Assembly: GCF_014217805.1 (NCBI RefSeq)
Contig: NZ_CP055156.1
Span: 2,858,585 to 2,922,584, forward strand
Length of the DNA: 64,000 nucleotides
Direction of reading: 5' to 3'
Source: Adhaeribacter swui
GTDB lineage: Bacteria > Bacteroidota > Bacteroidia > Cytophagales > Hymenobacteraceae
The translations under genes were made by a program, and so were the position numbers. Positions 9,196 to 18,980 of the stretch are shown piece after piece. Every line of letters starts with the position of its first letter. Position 1 is the stretch's first letter. The notes beneath the pieces are model-generated. The model had not been told where the DNA came from and ran no database searches. It saw only the letters and a list, made by a program, of their open reading frames with translations.

Positions 9196-10623
9196 ATGCA
9201 GCATGTATCTCCGATAAGGGAACCTCTAGTAACTGGGGGAAAAACATACCATGACATCACGGAAGATGTTAGCCGGCAGGTAGAAGCGAAACCTAATATC
9301 CGATGGGCAATCGCTTTGGCCGTAGCCTTATTCTTTTTGGGCATTTTTATTTACTCTGTTTATCGCACCTTATGGTATGGGATTGGAGAATGGGGCTTAA
9401 ATAAAACCGTAGGATGGGCATGGGATATTACCAACTTCGTGTGGTGGGTAGGTATTGGTCATGCCGGAACGCTTATCTCTGCCATTCTTTTGTTATTCCG
9501 CCAAAAGTGGAGAAGCTCTATCAACCGGGCAGCAGAAGCGATGACTATATTTGCGGTTATCTGTGCGGCCATGTTCCCGGTATTACACATGGGGCGCCCT
9601 TGGTTAGCATACTGGGTTTTACCTTTGCCAAATACCTTTGGTTCTTTGTGGGTAAACTTTAATTCTCCCTTACTCTGGGACGTATTTGCGATCTCTACTT
9701 ACTTTACTGTTTCTTTAGTATTTTGGTATTTAGGTCTCGTGCCGGATTTTGCAACCATTCGCGATAGAGCAACAGGACCGATTGCACGCCGGGCATATGC
9801 TTTATTAAGTTTAGGTTGGAAAGGCTCCGCTAAGCATTGGTCTCGTTACGAAACCGTGTCACTTATATTAGCGGGTGTTTCTACGCCACTAGTACTTTCG
9901 GTACACACCATTGTATCAATGGACTTTGCAACAGCGGTAATTCCGGGTTGGCATACCACTATATTCCCGCCTTATTTCGTAGCTGGTGCTATTTTCTCCG
10001 GATTTGCGATGGTATTAACGCTAATGATTATAACCCGTGATGTGTTCCGGTTGAAAGATTACATTACTTTGGAACATATTGAATCTATGAACAAAGTAAT
10101 TATTTTAACAGGTTCTATTGTAGGGGTAGCTTATATAACAGAGTTCTTTATTGCCTGGTACTCTGGTGTTGAATATGAGCAATATGCCTTTATTAACCGG
10201 GCTACCGGACCTTACTGGTGGGCATATTGGTCCATGATGACCTGTAACGTTATTACTCCCCAGCTTTTTTGGATTCGTAAAATCAGAAGAAGTATTGTGG
10301 CTACCTTTATCATTACCATATTCGTGAATATAGGTATGTGGTTCGAGCGATTTGTAATTATTGTTACCTCCTTGCACCGAGATTATCTGCCATCTAGTTG
10401 GGTTATGTTCTCGCCAAGCAGCATAGATATTGGTATTTATGTGGGTACTTTAGGATTATTCTTCACACTGTTCCTGTTATTTGCCAAGTATTTTCCGGTG
10501 GTAAACATGTTTGAAGTTAAAACTATTTTAAAATCATCTTCAGGGGTACCACATTCTTTAGACCCTGAAAAATCCATGCACGCTACTACACCTGTAACTC
10601 ATCAAAACAAGCATCATGACTAA
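9196..10623 (+). CDS. actC: Alternative Complex III subunit ActC, NrfD/PsrC-like quinol-binding membrane protein
   Basis: The product has 475 residues with about ten hydrophobic segments. It belongs to the NrfD/PsrC family and is the integral membrane quinol-oxidising subunit of ACIII. Typical segments include [29 protein letters not shown] and [19 protein letters not shown]. The C-terminal tail is His-rich ([14 protein letters not shown]). Its end overlaps the actD start by 8 bases, which implies coupled translation. ActF is its paralog later in the operon. Confidence 0.95.
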   Translation: MQHVSPIREPLVTGGKTYHDITEDVSRQVEAKPNIRWAIALAVALFFLGIFIYSVYRTLWYGIGEWGLNKTVGWAWDITNFVWWVGIGHAGTLISAILLLFRQKWRSSINRAAEAMTIFAVICAAMFPVLHMGRPWLAYWVLPLPNTFGSLWVNFNSPLLWDVFAISTYFTVSLVFWYLGLVPDFATIRDRATGPIARRAYALLSLGWKGSAKHWSRYETVSLILAGVSTPLVLSVHTIVSMDFATAVIPGWHTTIFPPYFVAGAIFSGFAMVLTLMIITRDVFRLKDYITLEHIESMNKVIILTGSIVGVAYITEFFIAWYSGVEYEQYAFINRATGPYWWAYWSMMTCNVITPQLFWIRKIRRSIVATFIITIFVNIGMWFERFVIIVTSLHRDYLPSSWVMFSPSSIDIGIYVGTLGLFFTLFLLFAKYFPVVNMFEVKTILKSSSGVPHSLDPEKSMHATTPVTHQNKHHD

Positions 10624-11143
10624 TAAGAAGTTTATTCTTGGCGTTTTTGAAGATGAAGAAGTTTTACTTCATGCTATTGAAAATATAAGAGCCGCCGGAA
10701 CTAAGATATACGAAGTTTTTACGCCATTTCCTGTTCATGGAATTGACGATGTATTAGGAATTAAGCGTTCCCGTTTACCTATAGCTGCCTTTTTGTACGG
10801 TTGCTGCGGACTCGCTTTTGCCTTGTGGATGCAGATATATATGATGGGATATGATTGGCCCATGATTATTGGCGGTAAACCACATGTTGCATTACCCTCT
10901 TTTATTCCGGTTAGCTTTGAATTAACGGTATTCTGTACTGCCCACGGGATGGTTTTAACCTTTTTAATTGTATGCGGTTTGTACCCCCGATTAAAAGTAC
11001 CCGTACTGGATGTGCGCTCTACAGATGATAAATTTGTAATGGCTATTGAAGTAAAAGAAGGAGTAACTGATATAACTAAAGTAAATGACCTGCTTCGCTC
11101 GAATGGAGCTGTGGAAGTAAACCAGAAGGAGGTAGAAGAATAA
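10616..11143 (+). CDS. actD: Alternative Complex III subunit ActD (DUF3341)
   Basis: The product has 175 residues. The DUF3341 layout is clear: an N-terminal soluble part ([31 protein letters not shown]), two membrane helices (about residues 57-80 and 100-125) separated by a GGKP segment, and a short C-terminal tail. It is a structural membrane subunit of ACIII with no known cofactor. It overlaps actC by 8 bases. Its stop codon shares one base with the actE start. Confidence 0.92.
   Translation: MTNKKFILGVFEDEEVLLHAIENIRAAGTKIYEVFTPFPVHGIDDVLGIKRSRLPIAAFLYGCCGLAFALWMQIYMMGYDWPMIIGGKPHVALPSFIPVSFELTVFCTAHGMVLTFLIVCGLYPRLKVPVLDVRSTDDKFVMAIEVKEGVTDITKVNDLLRSNGAVEVNQKEVEE
11126..11133 (+). promoter_or_regulatory. 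Shine-Dalgarno sequence of actE
   Basis: AAGGAGGT lies within the last codons of actD, nine bases before the actE ATG. It also encodes Lys-Glu-Val of ActD, so it may be partly fortuitous. It is one of very few full Shine-Dalgarno sequences in the window. Confidence 0.45.
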
Positions 11144-11814
11144 TGAGAAATACAATAAAAGATACGCTAAGAAATTCTTTGGTAATCTTTGCTTCCGTAT
11201 CGTTATTTTCTTGTAGTAAAGAGCCAAATGACACCGGAACACAGTATGCGCCTCAAATGTATGACGACGTTGCTTACGAGGCATTAAAGCAAGCAGACTA
11301 TAACACTATAAATCCGGGTCGCATGAATATGCGGGTTCCAGCAAAGAATACCATACCTAGAGGTAAGCTGGCTTATTTCAACCACATTCCTAAGAATGAT
11401 AGCTTGAATCAAGCAAATAATTTAAAAAATCCTTTAGCTGTAAATGATCAGGTTTTAGAAGAAGGTCAGGTGTTGTACGAAAGATTTTGCCAGCACTGCC
11501 ACGGCGCTGAAGGTAAAGGCGACGGTTTAGTTGGTCAAAAGTTTAAGGGGGTAGCTAATCTGCAATCAGATGCTTTAAAAACTGCCAGCTTAGGTCATAT
11601 TTATCACGTAATTACCAATGGTAAAGGCCGGATGATGCCCCATGGTTCTCAGGTTAATCCAGAGGAACGGTGGAAAATTTCGTTGTACGTGAAGAATGTT
11701 CTGCAAGGCGCGGGTGAGCAAACCAACCAAGTAGATAGCGAAGCAGCAACAGAAGCTTCTTCTTCAGATGGTGATAATGTGCAACAAGCAACAGGTACTA
11801 CAGCAACAGAATAA
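11143..11814 (+). CDS. actE: Alternative Complex III subunit ActE, monoheme cytochrome c lipoprotein
   Basis: The product has 223 residues. A lipoprotein signal ends at LFSC (Cys24). One CxxCH (CQHCH, from Cys116) is followed by GAEGKGDGLVGQKF, and a likely distal Met lies in the GRMMPHGSQV segment, which is the class I cytochrome c pattern. In ACIII this subunit is the final heme carrier toward the terminal oxidase or a soluble cytochrome. The C-terminal tail is acidic, with many Ser, Thr and Glu. The start is directly joined to the actD stop (TAATG). Confidence 0.93.
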   Translation: MRNTIKDTLRNSLVIFASVSLFSCSKEPNDTGTQYAPQMYDDVAYEALKQADYNTINPGRMNMRVPAKNTIPRGKLAYFNHIPKNDSLNQANNLKNPLAVNDQVLEEGQVLYERFCQHCHGAEGKGDGLVGQKFKGVANLQSDALKTASLGHIYHVITNGKGRMMPHGSQVNPEERWKISLYVKNVLQGAGEQTNQVDSEAATEASSSDGDNVQQATGTTATE

Positions 11815-11860
11815 CCAACCAGGTTCTAATAGTTAAACACAAGCGTAAATTTTACAAATA

Positions 11861-13135
11861 ATGTTAGAAGAAAGATTAAATATTTCTGGAAGAACAAACA
11901 ACCGGTTGTACTTGATGATTGGGCTAGGTTTGGTACTGCTGATTTTGGGGATATTTTTAACTATGAACGGTGGTGGCGGTCATCACGGCGGTGGCGGCGA
12001 ACACGAAGCTGCTAGTGCTGGCGGGCATCACGCAATTACCTGGAAAAACCGTTTGTTCGCTAATTTGTGGTTGAACAATGTGTATTTTACTGGTATTGCT
12101 GTAATTGGGTTGTTTTTCACTGCGGTACAATACGTGGCGTATGCAGGATGGTCCGTTCTTATAAAGCGGGTACTAGAAGCATTAAGCTATTACTTACCAG
12201 TAGGTGGAGTTATTATGTTAGCCGTATTTTTACTTGGTCAACACGAATTATTTCACTGGACAGATCATACTTTATACGAAGTAGGTAATCCAAACTACGA
12301 TCCCATTATAGCTGGTAAAGCCGGATTTTTAAATATTCCATTTTACCTGATACGCATGGTAGGATATTTTGCCCTGTGGATTATATTCTTCCTTTGGATG
12401 AGAAAACAATCATTAGCAGAAGATTTAGAAGGCGGATTGGAATACTATAATAAGAGCATTCGCATAGGTGCCATGTTCCTGGTAGTATTCGGCGTTACTT
12501 CTTCTCTTTCAGCTTGGGATTGGGTTCTTTCAATTGATACCCACTGGTTCAGTACTATGTTTGGCTGGTATGTATTTGCCAGTTGGTTTGTTTCCGGATT
12601 AGCTGCTACTACCTTAACTGTGATTATCCTAAAGCAAAATGGGTACATGAAAATGGTTAATGCAAACCACTTGCACGATTTAGGTAAATTTGTGTTTGCG
12701 TTTAGCATTTTCTGGACTTACGTGTGGTTCTCACAGTTTATGCTTATTTGGTACGCGAACATACCGGAAGAATCTATTTACTTTATGGAGAGACTAAGCG
12801 GGTACCAAGATCATTATACCTGGATCTTCTTTGTTAATCTTCTAGTAAATTTCGTATTCCCTTTCCTTGTTTTAATGACTAGAGATGCAAAACGCCAAAT
12901 GATCATGTTAAAATTGGTTTGTATAGCCATATTAGTAGGGCATTGGTTAGATTTTTACTTGATGATCATGCCAGGAACATTGCGTGGGGAAAGTGGTTTC
13001 GGATTTATAGAGTTGGGTGCTGCACTTACATTTTTAGGTATATTTTTGTTAACCTTCACAAGAGGCTTAAGCAAAGCTTCATTGGTTCCTGTTAATCACC
13101 CGTTCCTGGAAGAAAGTGTTCACCATACAGTTTAA
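11861..13135 (+). CDS. actF: Alternative Complex III subunit ActF, NrfD-like membrane protein
   Basis: The product has 424 residues with about ten hydrophobic segments and is a paralog of ActC. Characteristic segments include LSIDTHWFSTMFGWYVFASWFVSG and FWTYVWFSQFMLIWYANIPEE. After the first membrane helix there is an unusual Gly/His-rich stretch (residues 37-58, with GGGGHHGGGGEHEA and GGHH). ActF anchors the other half of ACIII; whether it binds quinol is uncertain. It is followed after 24 bases by coxB, which links ACIII and oxidase expression. Confidence 0.94.
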   Translation: MLEERLNISGRTNNRLYLMIGLGLVLLILGIFLTMNGGGGHHGGGGEHEAASAGGHHAITWKNRLFANLWLNNVYFTGIAVIGLFFTAVQYVAYAGWSVLIKRVLEALSYYLPVGGVIMLAVFLLGQHELFHWTDHTLYEVGNPNYDPIIAGKAGFLNIPFYLIRMVGYFALWIIFFLWMRKQSLAEDLEGGLEYYNKSIRIGAMFLVVFGVTSSLSAWDWVLSIDTHWFSTMFGWYVFASWFVSGLAATTLTVIILKQNGYMKMVNANHLHDLGKFVFAFSIFWTYVWFSQFMLIWYANIPEESIYFMERLSGYQDHYTWIFFVNLLVNFVFPFLVLMTRDAKRQMIMLKLVCIAILVGHWLDFYLMIMPGTLRGESGFGFIELGAALTFLGIFLLTFTRGLSKASLVPVNHPFLEESVHHTV

Positions 13136-13159
13136 GCAAAAAATTAAAAGCATCCTATA

Positions 13160-14200
13160 ATGATTACATTTGCGATAATAATATCATTAATTCTGATTGG
13201 AGTCATATTAGCTCTACTCTTTCGAATACAAATTTTATCTTCCATATTTAGTGGAAGTTTTCAGAAAAGAGTAGGTAAAAGTAATAAGGTAAACGCCGTT
13301 TTACTTTTACTTTTCTTAATAATTGGTGGCATTGCCTTTATTTGGTCTTTCCAGAATGCTGAAAAAAGAATACATATTCCTGTAGGGTCAGTACACGGGG
13401 TTTGGATTGATGATATGTTTTGGCTGACCATGGTAATTCTGGCAATTGTATTCGTAATTACTCAAATATTACTATTTTATTATTCATACCGTTACCAGTA
13501 TAAAGAAGAGAAAAGAGCTTATTTCTTTCCGCATAATAACAAAATTGAAATAATCTGGACTATTATTCCGGCCGTTGTTATGGCCCTGTTGGTTTTCAAA
13601 GGTTGGAAAACCTGGACTAAAATCACAGACCCGGCACCTAAAGAAGCGTTAGTGGTGGAAATTGTTGGCAAGCAATTTAACTGGATTGTGCGCTACCCAG
13701 GTGCTGACAATGCATTAGGAACCGTAAAAACAAAGTTGATTGATGCAACCAATGAACTCGGTATTGATTTTTCGGATCAAAATAGTATAGATGATATAGT
13801 GCCAAGCGAAATACATATTCCTAAAGGCCGACCTGTATTATTTAAGATTCGCTCCCGCGATGTACTGCATAGTTTTTACCTGCCGCACTTCCGGGCGCAG
13901 ATGCACGCGGTACCCGGTATGCCTACGAAGTTTTGGTTTGTGCCAACAAAAACTACGGCCGATATGGCAACTGAAACAGGTAACCCCGACTTTAAATATG
14001 AGTTGGTGTGTAACCAGATTTGCGGTGCCAACCACTTTGCCATGCGGGCTGTAGTTATAGTGGATGAGCCGGAAGATTATCAAAAATGGATAGATAGCCA
14101 GAAAGCGTTTGTAGCGGATAAGCCGGAATTACTACAAAATGGAAAATCGCCCCAAGGAATTGTTTTGGAATCGAATGAAACCAATAAAGCTTCCTTGTAA
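13160..14200 (+). CDS. coxB: Cytochrome c oxidase subunit II
   Basis: The product has 346 residues. Three hydrophobic segments lie in the first 155 residues, one more than the usual two. The CuA domain follows, with the ligand set visible as Cys284, Cys288, His292 and Met295 (CNQICGANHFAM) plus the earlier VLHSFYLPHFRAQMHAVPG segment. There is no fused cytochrome c domain, so electrons must come from ActA/ActE or a separate carrier. The gene is 24 bases after actF. A 307-base gap separates it from coxA. Confidence 0.96.
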   Translation: MITFAIIISLILIGVILALLFRIQILSSIFSGSFQKRVGKSNKVNAVLLLLFLIIGGIAFIWSFQNAEKRIHIPVGSVHGVWIDDMFWLTMVILAIVFVITQILLFYYSYRYQYKEEKRAYFFPHNNKIEIIWTIIPAVVMALLVFKGWKTWTKITDPAPKEALVVEIVGKQFNWIVRYPGADNALGTVKTKLIDATNELGIDFSDQNSIDDIVPSEIHIPKGRPVLFKIRSRDVLHSFYLPHFRAQMHAVPGMPTKFWFVPTKTTADMATETGNPDFKYELVCNQICGANHFAMRAVVIVDEPEDYQKWIDSQKAFVADKPELLQNGKSPQGIVLESNETNKASL

Positions 14201-14507
14201 AAATCTAGGATAATTGATTTTAGCATTAGAAATTTAAAATTTTAAAAATTTACGAAAACTATAAAACTATCAGCTAGTAAGATCTGGTGTAATATAGGAA
14301 GCTAGAAGACGTTTAAAGTTTGTAAGCAAATGAATGCTTCTACAAGAAAAAAATTGAACTTATTTTTTAAAATTTTAAATTTTTAACTCCTAAGATCAAC
14401 TTAAAATAAGTATCATATAAGAGGATAGCTTTCTTTGGCCTATAGCCGATATGTTAAATAAAGCTTAGTATTAGTAGGACAAAAAAGAAACGAATAAATT
14501 TTTTCAC
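14201..14507 (+). other. Non-coding gap between coxB and coxA
   Basis: This is the longest gap inside the respiratory operon. It has no credible open frame. Two A/T-only palindromic blocks lie at 14230-14251 and 14363-14384. I found no clear TAnnTTTG promoter or T-tailed terminator, so read-through from actA to coxA is possible but not shown. Confidence 0.5.
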
Positions 14508-16337
14508 ATGGCAAGCACCGATATCTCTTTACACAATAACGTGCCGGTAGCACACGAAGAGCATGATCACGACCATCATGATCAGCCATTTATTTTTAAA
14601 TATATTTTTAGCCAGGACCATAAAGTAATTGCCAAACAATTTCTTATAACCGGTATTATTTGGGCTTTTATTGGCGGCGCACTTTCCAGCTTATTTCGTA
14701 TTCAACTAGGTTGGCCAAACGAAACCATGCCTTGGTTAGAACCTATTTTGGGTAAGTGGGTTGAAGGTGGTAAGTTAAATCAAGAATTTTACCTGGCATT
14801 AGTTACCCTGCATGGCACCATCATGGTATTTTTCGTGCTTACAGCGGGCCTAAGCGGTACTTTTAGTAACTTCTTAATTCCGCTACAGGTAGGAGCCCGG
14901 GATATGGCTTCTGGATTTATGAACATGCTTTCTTACTGGTTTTTCTTTTTATCCAGTGTTATTATGTTCATATCCTTGTTTTTGGAAACTGGACCTGCTA
15001 GTGCGGGCTGGACGATATACCCACCTTTAAGTGCTTTACCGCAAGCGATTCCAGGATCTGGTGCGGGTATGACCTTGTGGCTCGTTTCAATGGCCCTCTT
15101 TATTGTATCGCAGTTGTTAGGTGGTATTAACTATATTACTACAGTACTAAACTTGCGTACAAACGGAATGTCCATGACTAAACTGCCTTTAACAATATGG
15201 GCATTTTTAGTAACTGCTATTCTGGGGGTTCTTTCTTTCCCAGTACTTTTTTCATGCGCCTTGTTGTTAATTTTTGACCGTAGCTTCGGTACCAGTTTCT
15301 ACCTTTCTGATATCTATATAGCTGGAGAAGCTTTATCAAACACGGGTGGTAGCCCTATCTTATTCCAGCACTTATTCTGGTTCTTGGGTCACCCGGAAGT
15401 TTATATAGTTATATTACCTGCTATGGGTATTGTATCCGAAGTGTTATCTACTAATGCGCGTAAACCTATTTTCGGTTATCGTGCTATGATCGGTTCTATT
15501 TTAGGTATTGCCATACTGTCGCTCGTAGTATGGGCGCACCACATGTTCGTATCCGGGATGAATCCGTTTTTAGGCTCGGTTTTCATGTTCTTAACCTTGA
15601 TTATTGCGGTACCATCGGCAGTAAAAGTATTTAACTGGTTAGCTACATTGTGGCGAGGAAATATTGTATTTACTACCGCCATGTTGTTTTCAATTGGCTT
15701 TGTGTCTTTATTTATTTCGGGTGGTTTAACCGGTATATTATTAGGAAACTCAGCGGTAGATATTCAGTTACACAATACCTATTTTGTAGTGGCTCACTTC
15801 CACTTGGTAATGGGTTCATCTGCTTTCTTTGGTATGTTTGCCGGCGTTTATCATTGGTTCCCTAAAATGTTTGGCCGCATGATGGACGAGAAATTGGGCT
15901 ATGTGCATTTCTGGCTTACTTTCTTAGGTGTTTATTTGGTGTTTTTACCAATGCACTACGTGGGTATTGCTGGTTTCCCGCGCCGCTACTATTCCTGGAC
16001 CGCTTTTGAAACATTTAACCAGTTCGCTGATTTAAATATGTTCATCAGTATTGCAGCTATACTGGCGTTCCTGGGACAGTTTCTCTTCTTATTTAACTTC
16101 GTTTATAGCATTTTCCGCGGACGTCGGGCTGAGCAAAATCCATGGAAATCGAATACATTAGAATGGACTACGCCGGTAGTACTTGGCCATGGTAACTGGC
16201 CAGGTCCAATCCCAACTGTTTACAGATGGCCTTATGATTATTCTAAACCAGGCGCTGAAGAAGATTATATTCCGCAAACCGTGCCATTTTCACAAACTAA
16301 GTCTTCTAATTTGCCAAACGAAAAGGAGCTTGAATAA
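14508..16337 (+). CDS. coxA: Cytochrome c oxidase subunit I (A1-type heme-copper oxidase)
   Basis: The product has 609 residues and about twelve membrane helices. The active-site motif GHPEVY is visible: His295 (CuB ligand), Glu297 and Tyr299, which places it in the A1 class. His344-His345 (CuB ligands) and His430/His432 (HFH, heme ligands) are also present, as is the helix II HGTIMVFF segment with a heme a His. The N-terminus before the first helix is His-rich (HEEHDHDHHD). It reduces oxygen to water and pumps protons. The ctaA gene follows after 8 bases. Confidence 0.98.
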   Translation: MASTDISLHNNVPVAHEEHDHDHHDQPFIFKYIFSQDHKVIAKQFLITGIIWAFIGGALSSLFRIQLGWPNETMPWLEPILGKWVEGGKLNQEFYLALVTLHGTIMVFFVLTAGLSGTFSNFLIPLQVGARDMASGFMNMLSYWFFFLSSVIMFISLFLETGPASAGWTIYPPLSALPQAIPGSGAGMTLWLVSMALFIVSQLLGGINYITTVLNLRTNGMSMTKLPLTIWAFLVTAILGVLSFPVLFSCALLLIFDRSFGTSFYLSDIYIAGEALSNTGGSPILFQHLFWFLGHPEVYIVILPAMGIVSEVLSTNARKPIFGYRAMIGSILGIAILSLVVWAHHMFVSGMNPFLGSVFMFLTLIIAVPSAVKVFNWLATLWRGNIVFTTAMLFSIGFVSLFISGGLTGILLGNSAVDIQLHNTYFVVAHFHLVMGSSAFFGMFAGVYHWFPKMFGRMMDEKLGYVHFWLTFLGVYLVFLPMHYVGIAGFPRRYYSWTAFETFNQFADLNMFISIAAILAFLGQFLFLFNFVYSIFRGRRAEQNPWKSNTLEWTTPVVLGHGNWPGPIPTVYRWPYDYSKPGAEEDYIPQTVPFSQTKSSNLPNEKELE

Positions 16338-16345
16338 CTAGAAAT

Positions 16346-17419
16346 ATGAGTAATAAATCTTTTAGTTCTAAAAGATTTAGAAATATAGGAGTTCTAACTA
16401 TTGCTTCAGTATATTTTTTAATCTTAGTAGGAGGAGTCGTTCGGAGTACTGGTTCAGGAATGGGTTGCCCAGACTGGCCTAAGTGCTTTGGTAGTTGGGT
16501 TCCTCCTACTAATGTTAGCCAATTACCTACAAATTACCTGGAAGTTTATAAAAACAAGCGTATTCAGAAAAACGAGAAATTAGCCGGTTTTTTAAAAAAT
16601 TTAGGTTTTACGCAAGTTGCTGAAAATATTTTTCAACATCCATCGCAATACTTGGAAACCGAGTTTAATGTAACAAAGACCTGGATTGAATATCTAAACC
16701 GCTTGGTGGGAGTATTAATTGGTATTTTCATATTTCTCACGTTAATTTATTCTTTTCCGTATTTAAAGAAAGATCCAGTTATATTTTATTTATCCCTTTT
16801 CAGCTTTGTTCTGGTAGGGTTTCAAGGTTGGCTTGGTTCCTTGGTAGTATCTACTAATCTTTTGCCAATTACGGTTACTATTCATATGGCTTTGGCATTG
16901 GTATTAGTTGCTCTGTTGATATATGCCGTTGCCCGTTCGCAAAAAAGCGCTTTTCATCAACTCCATCAAGAGGCAAGTAATAAAGTTTACAGTACTTTTT
17001 ATTTTGTAATTGCTTTATCATTTGCGCAAATTCTTTTAGGTACTCAGGTTCGCGAATTAGTAGATATTATTGCCTCGGAACTAAACTATACCGGCCGGGA
17101 TATCTGGATAAGTAAGATTGGGACTACTTTTTATATACATCGCACTTTTTCAGCGTTTATATTTGTAGTGAATGTATATTTGTGCTGGCAACTATATGCT
17201 TTGCATGATGCTCGTTTAAGCCGGTTAGCTAACGGGCTACTTGCTTGTATGGGTGTAGAAATTCTGGTGGGCATAATTATTTCCTATTTTGACATTCCAG
17301 CTGCTTTACAACCAATACATTTAGTTTTAGCCACCATTGTATTTGGTTTGCAGTTTTACATGTTAATCGTTTATTATTACGCCGCCCATAATCGGGTGTT
17401 AAAGTTGGCAGTTAGATAA
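16346..17419 (+). CDS. ctaA: Heme A synthase (COX15/CtaA family)
   Basis: The product has 357 residues with about eight membrane helices. Family motifs include GGVVRSTGSGMGCPDWPKCFG near the N-terminus, EYLNRLVGVLIG, GWLGSLVVSTNL, HMALALVLVALL, IHRTFSAFIF and PIHLVLATIVFG, with the four His residues expected for heme binding. It oxidises the C8 methyl of heme O to give heme A for CoxA. The stop overlaps the ctaB start by one base (TAATG), so heme O and heme A synthesis are translated together. Confidence 0.95.
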   Translation: MSNKSFSSKRFRNIGVLTIASVYFLILVGGVVRSTGSGMGCPDWPKCFGSWVPPTNVSQLPTNYLEVYKNKRIQKNEKLAGFLKNLGFTQVAENIFQHPSQYLETEFNVTKTWIEYLNRLVGVLIGIFIFLTLIYSFPYLKKDPVIFYLSLFSFVLVGFQGWLGSLVVSTNLLPITVTIHMALALVLVALLIYAVARSQKSAFHQLHQEASNKVYSTFYFVIALSFAQILLGTQVRELVDIIASELNYTGRDIWISKIGTTFYIHRTFSAFIFVVNVYLCWQLYALHDARLSRLANGLLACMGVEILVGIIISYFDIPAALQPIHLVLATIVFGLQFYMLIVYYYAAHNRVLKLAVR

Positions 17420-18315
17420 TGTTGGTAGAAAAAGTAGAAAAAGAATTGCCTGCCTTGTTAGTCATGACGAAAGTAAAGCATTTTTTTCGTTTGCTGAAGT
17501 TTCGATTATCCAGTACCGTAGCTTTTTCGAGTGCGATTGGCTATATGCTGGGGGAAGGGCATTTAGAATTCCTAAATGTATTATTCATTATGCTGGGCGG
17601 CTTTTTAGTAACCGGATCAGCTAATATCGTTAATCAGATTTTAGAAAAAGATCTGGACAAGTTAATGAAGCGTACTGCTCAACGGCCATTACCTACTGGT
17701 GCCTTGTCTGTCACTGAAGCAGCTGTTTTTAGTTTTATACTGGGCATAGCCGGTATAGCCTTATTGGCCTTTTACTTTAATACCTTAACGGCGGTGCTTG
17801 CATTAATGTCGTTAATTTTATACGGCTTTGTTTATACTCCTTTAAAAAGAATTTCGCCCATATGTGTTTTGGTAGGAGCCATACCAGGCGGATTACCTCC
17901 ATTATTAGGATGGGTAGCAGCTACTGGAGTAGTAAGTATTGAAGCATGGATTTTGTTTGGCATTCAATTTACCTGGCAGTTTCCGCATTTCTGGGCTATT
18001 GCATGGGTATTGGATGATGACTATAAACGGGCTGGTTTTAAAATGTTGCCCATGGAAGGTGGTAAAAATTTAAAAACTGCTTTTCAGATAATGACTTACA
18101 CCTTATTACTAATTCCGTTAAGCATGCTGCCTTTGCAGTTTGGAATGACTGGTAAAACATCAGCCATAATTGCGGTAATGTGTGGGGTATTGTTTTTAGC
18201 TCAAACACTTTACTTAATGCAAACATGCTCTAAAAAGGCCGCTATGAGTATTATGTTTGGGTCTTTTTTGTATTTACCAATTGTGCAGATTGCCTTGGTA
18301 TTAGATAAATTATAG
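17419..18315 (+). CDS. ctaB: Protoheme IX farnesyltransferase (heme O synthase)
   Basis: The product has 298 residues and belongs to the UbiA superfamily with about eight to nine membrane helices. The prenyl-diphosphate-binding region is visible (NQILEKDLDKLMKRTAQRP), and a second acidic region lies at WVLDDDYKRAGFKMLP. It converts heme B to heme O, the substrate of CtaA. The ATG at 17419 overlaps the ctaA stop; an in-frame ATG at 17464, just before the KVKHFFRLLKFRLSS segment, is a possible later start. Confidence 0.96.
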   Translation: MLVEKVEKELPALLVMTKVKHFFRLLKFRLSSTVAFSSAIGYMLGEGHLEFLNVLFIMLGGFLVTGSANIVNQILEKDLDKLMKRTAQRPLPTGALSVTEAAVFSFILGIAGIALLAFYFNTLTAVLALMSLILYGFVYTPLKRISPICVLVGAIPGGLPPLLGWVAATGVVSIEAWILFGIQFTWQFPHFWAIAWVLDDDYKRAGFKMLPMEGGKNLKTAFQIMTYTLLLIPLSMLPLQFGMTGKTSAIIAVMCGVLFLAQTLYLMQTCSKKAAMSIMFGSFLYLPIVQIALVLDKL

Positions 18316-18326
18316 ATAGGAAAGAG

Positions 18327-18911
18327 ATGAACGCGAGAGCAATTGACGAGAATAGAACCACAACAGGAATACATCCGCTTAAATTTACTTTGTGGTTAAT
18401 TATAATGAGTATTGTAATGATGTTTGCTGCTTTTACCAGCGCATACATTGTTCGCCGCGACGAAGGAAACTGGTTAGAATATAACCTGCCTGGTGGATTA
18501 CTATTAAATACTCTTTTAATAGTGCTGAGTAGTGTTACCATGCAATGGGCTTATTTTTTGGCTAAAAAAGACAATATAAATATTTTAAAAATTGCTTTAT
18601 TAGTTACCTTTATTCTGGGAATTACTTTCTTGATAGGGCAGTGGAATGTATGGGGAGAACTCGTGACTAATAAAATTTATTTCGGGGGACCAACATCAAA
18701 CCCATCCGGTTCTTTCATGTATGTTTTAACCGGCATTCATGGGTTTCACCTGATTACAGGATTGATATTCCTGGTCATTGTTTTGTTTTCTGCCTTTCAA
18801 TATCGGGTACATGCCAAAAATTTATTAAGAATTGGCTTATGTACTACGTACTGGCATTTTTTAAGTGCGCTTTGGGTGTATCTTTACGTGTTTTTAACAG
18901 TATACCATTAA
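18327..18911 (+). CDS. Cytochrome c oxidase subunit III-like protein, short form
   Basis: The product has 194 residues and five hydrophobic segments, as in the short subunit III type. Typical features are TSAYIVRRDEGNW after helix I, LLLNTLLIVLSSVTMQWA, and the GIHGFHLITGLIFL and YWHFLSALWVYLY helices of the oxidase subunit III family. It is the first of two different subunit III genes in the cluster. It stabilises the oxygen-reducing subunit and has no metal site. A short purine-rich stretch (GGAAAGAG) precedes the ATG. Confidence 0.9.
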   Translation: MNARAIDENRTTTGIHPLKFTLWLIIMSIVMMFAAFTSAYIVRRDEGNWLEYNLPGGLLLNTLLIVLSSVTMQWAYFLAKKDNINILKIALLVTFILGITFLIGQWNVWGELVTNKIYFGGPTSNPSGSFMYVLTGIHGFHLITGLIFLVIVLFSAFQYRVHAKNLLRIGLCTTYWHFLSALWVYLYVFLTVYH

Positions 18912-18980
18912 TAAAACTATTAGGCAGTAATTGCCAACCTTTGTTTATCCGTTAAAATTAGAATACTTAATAACCAAACT

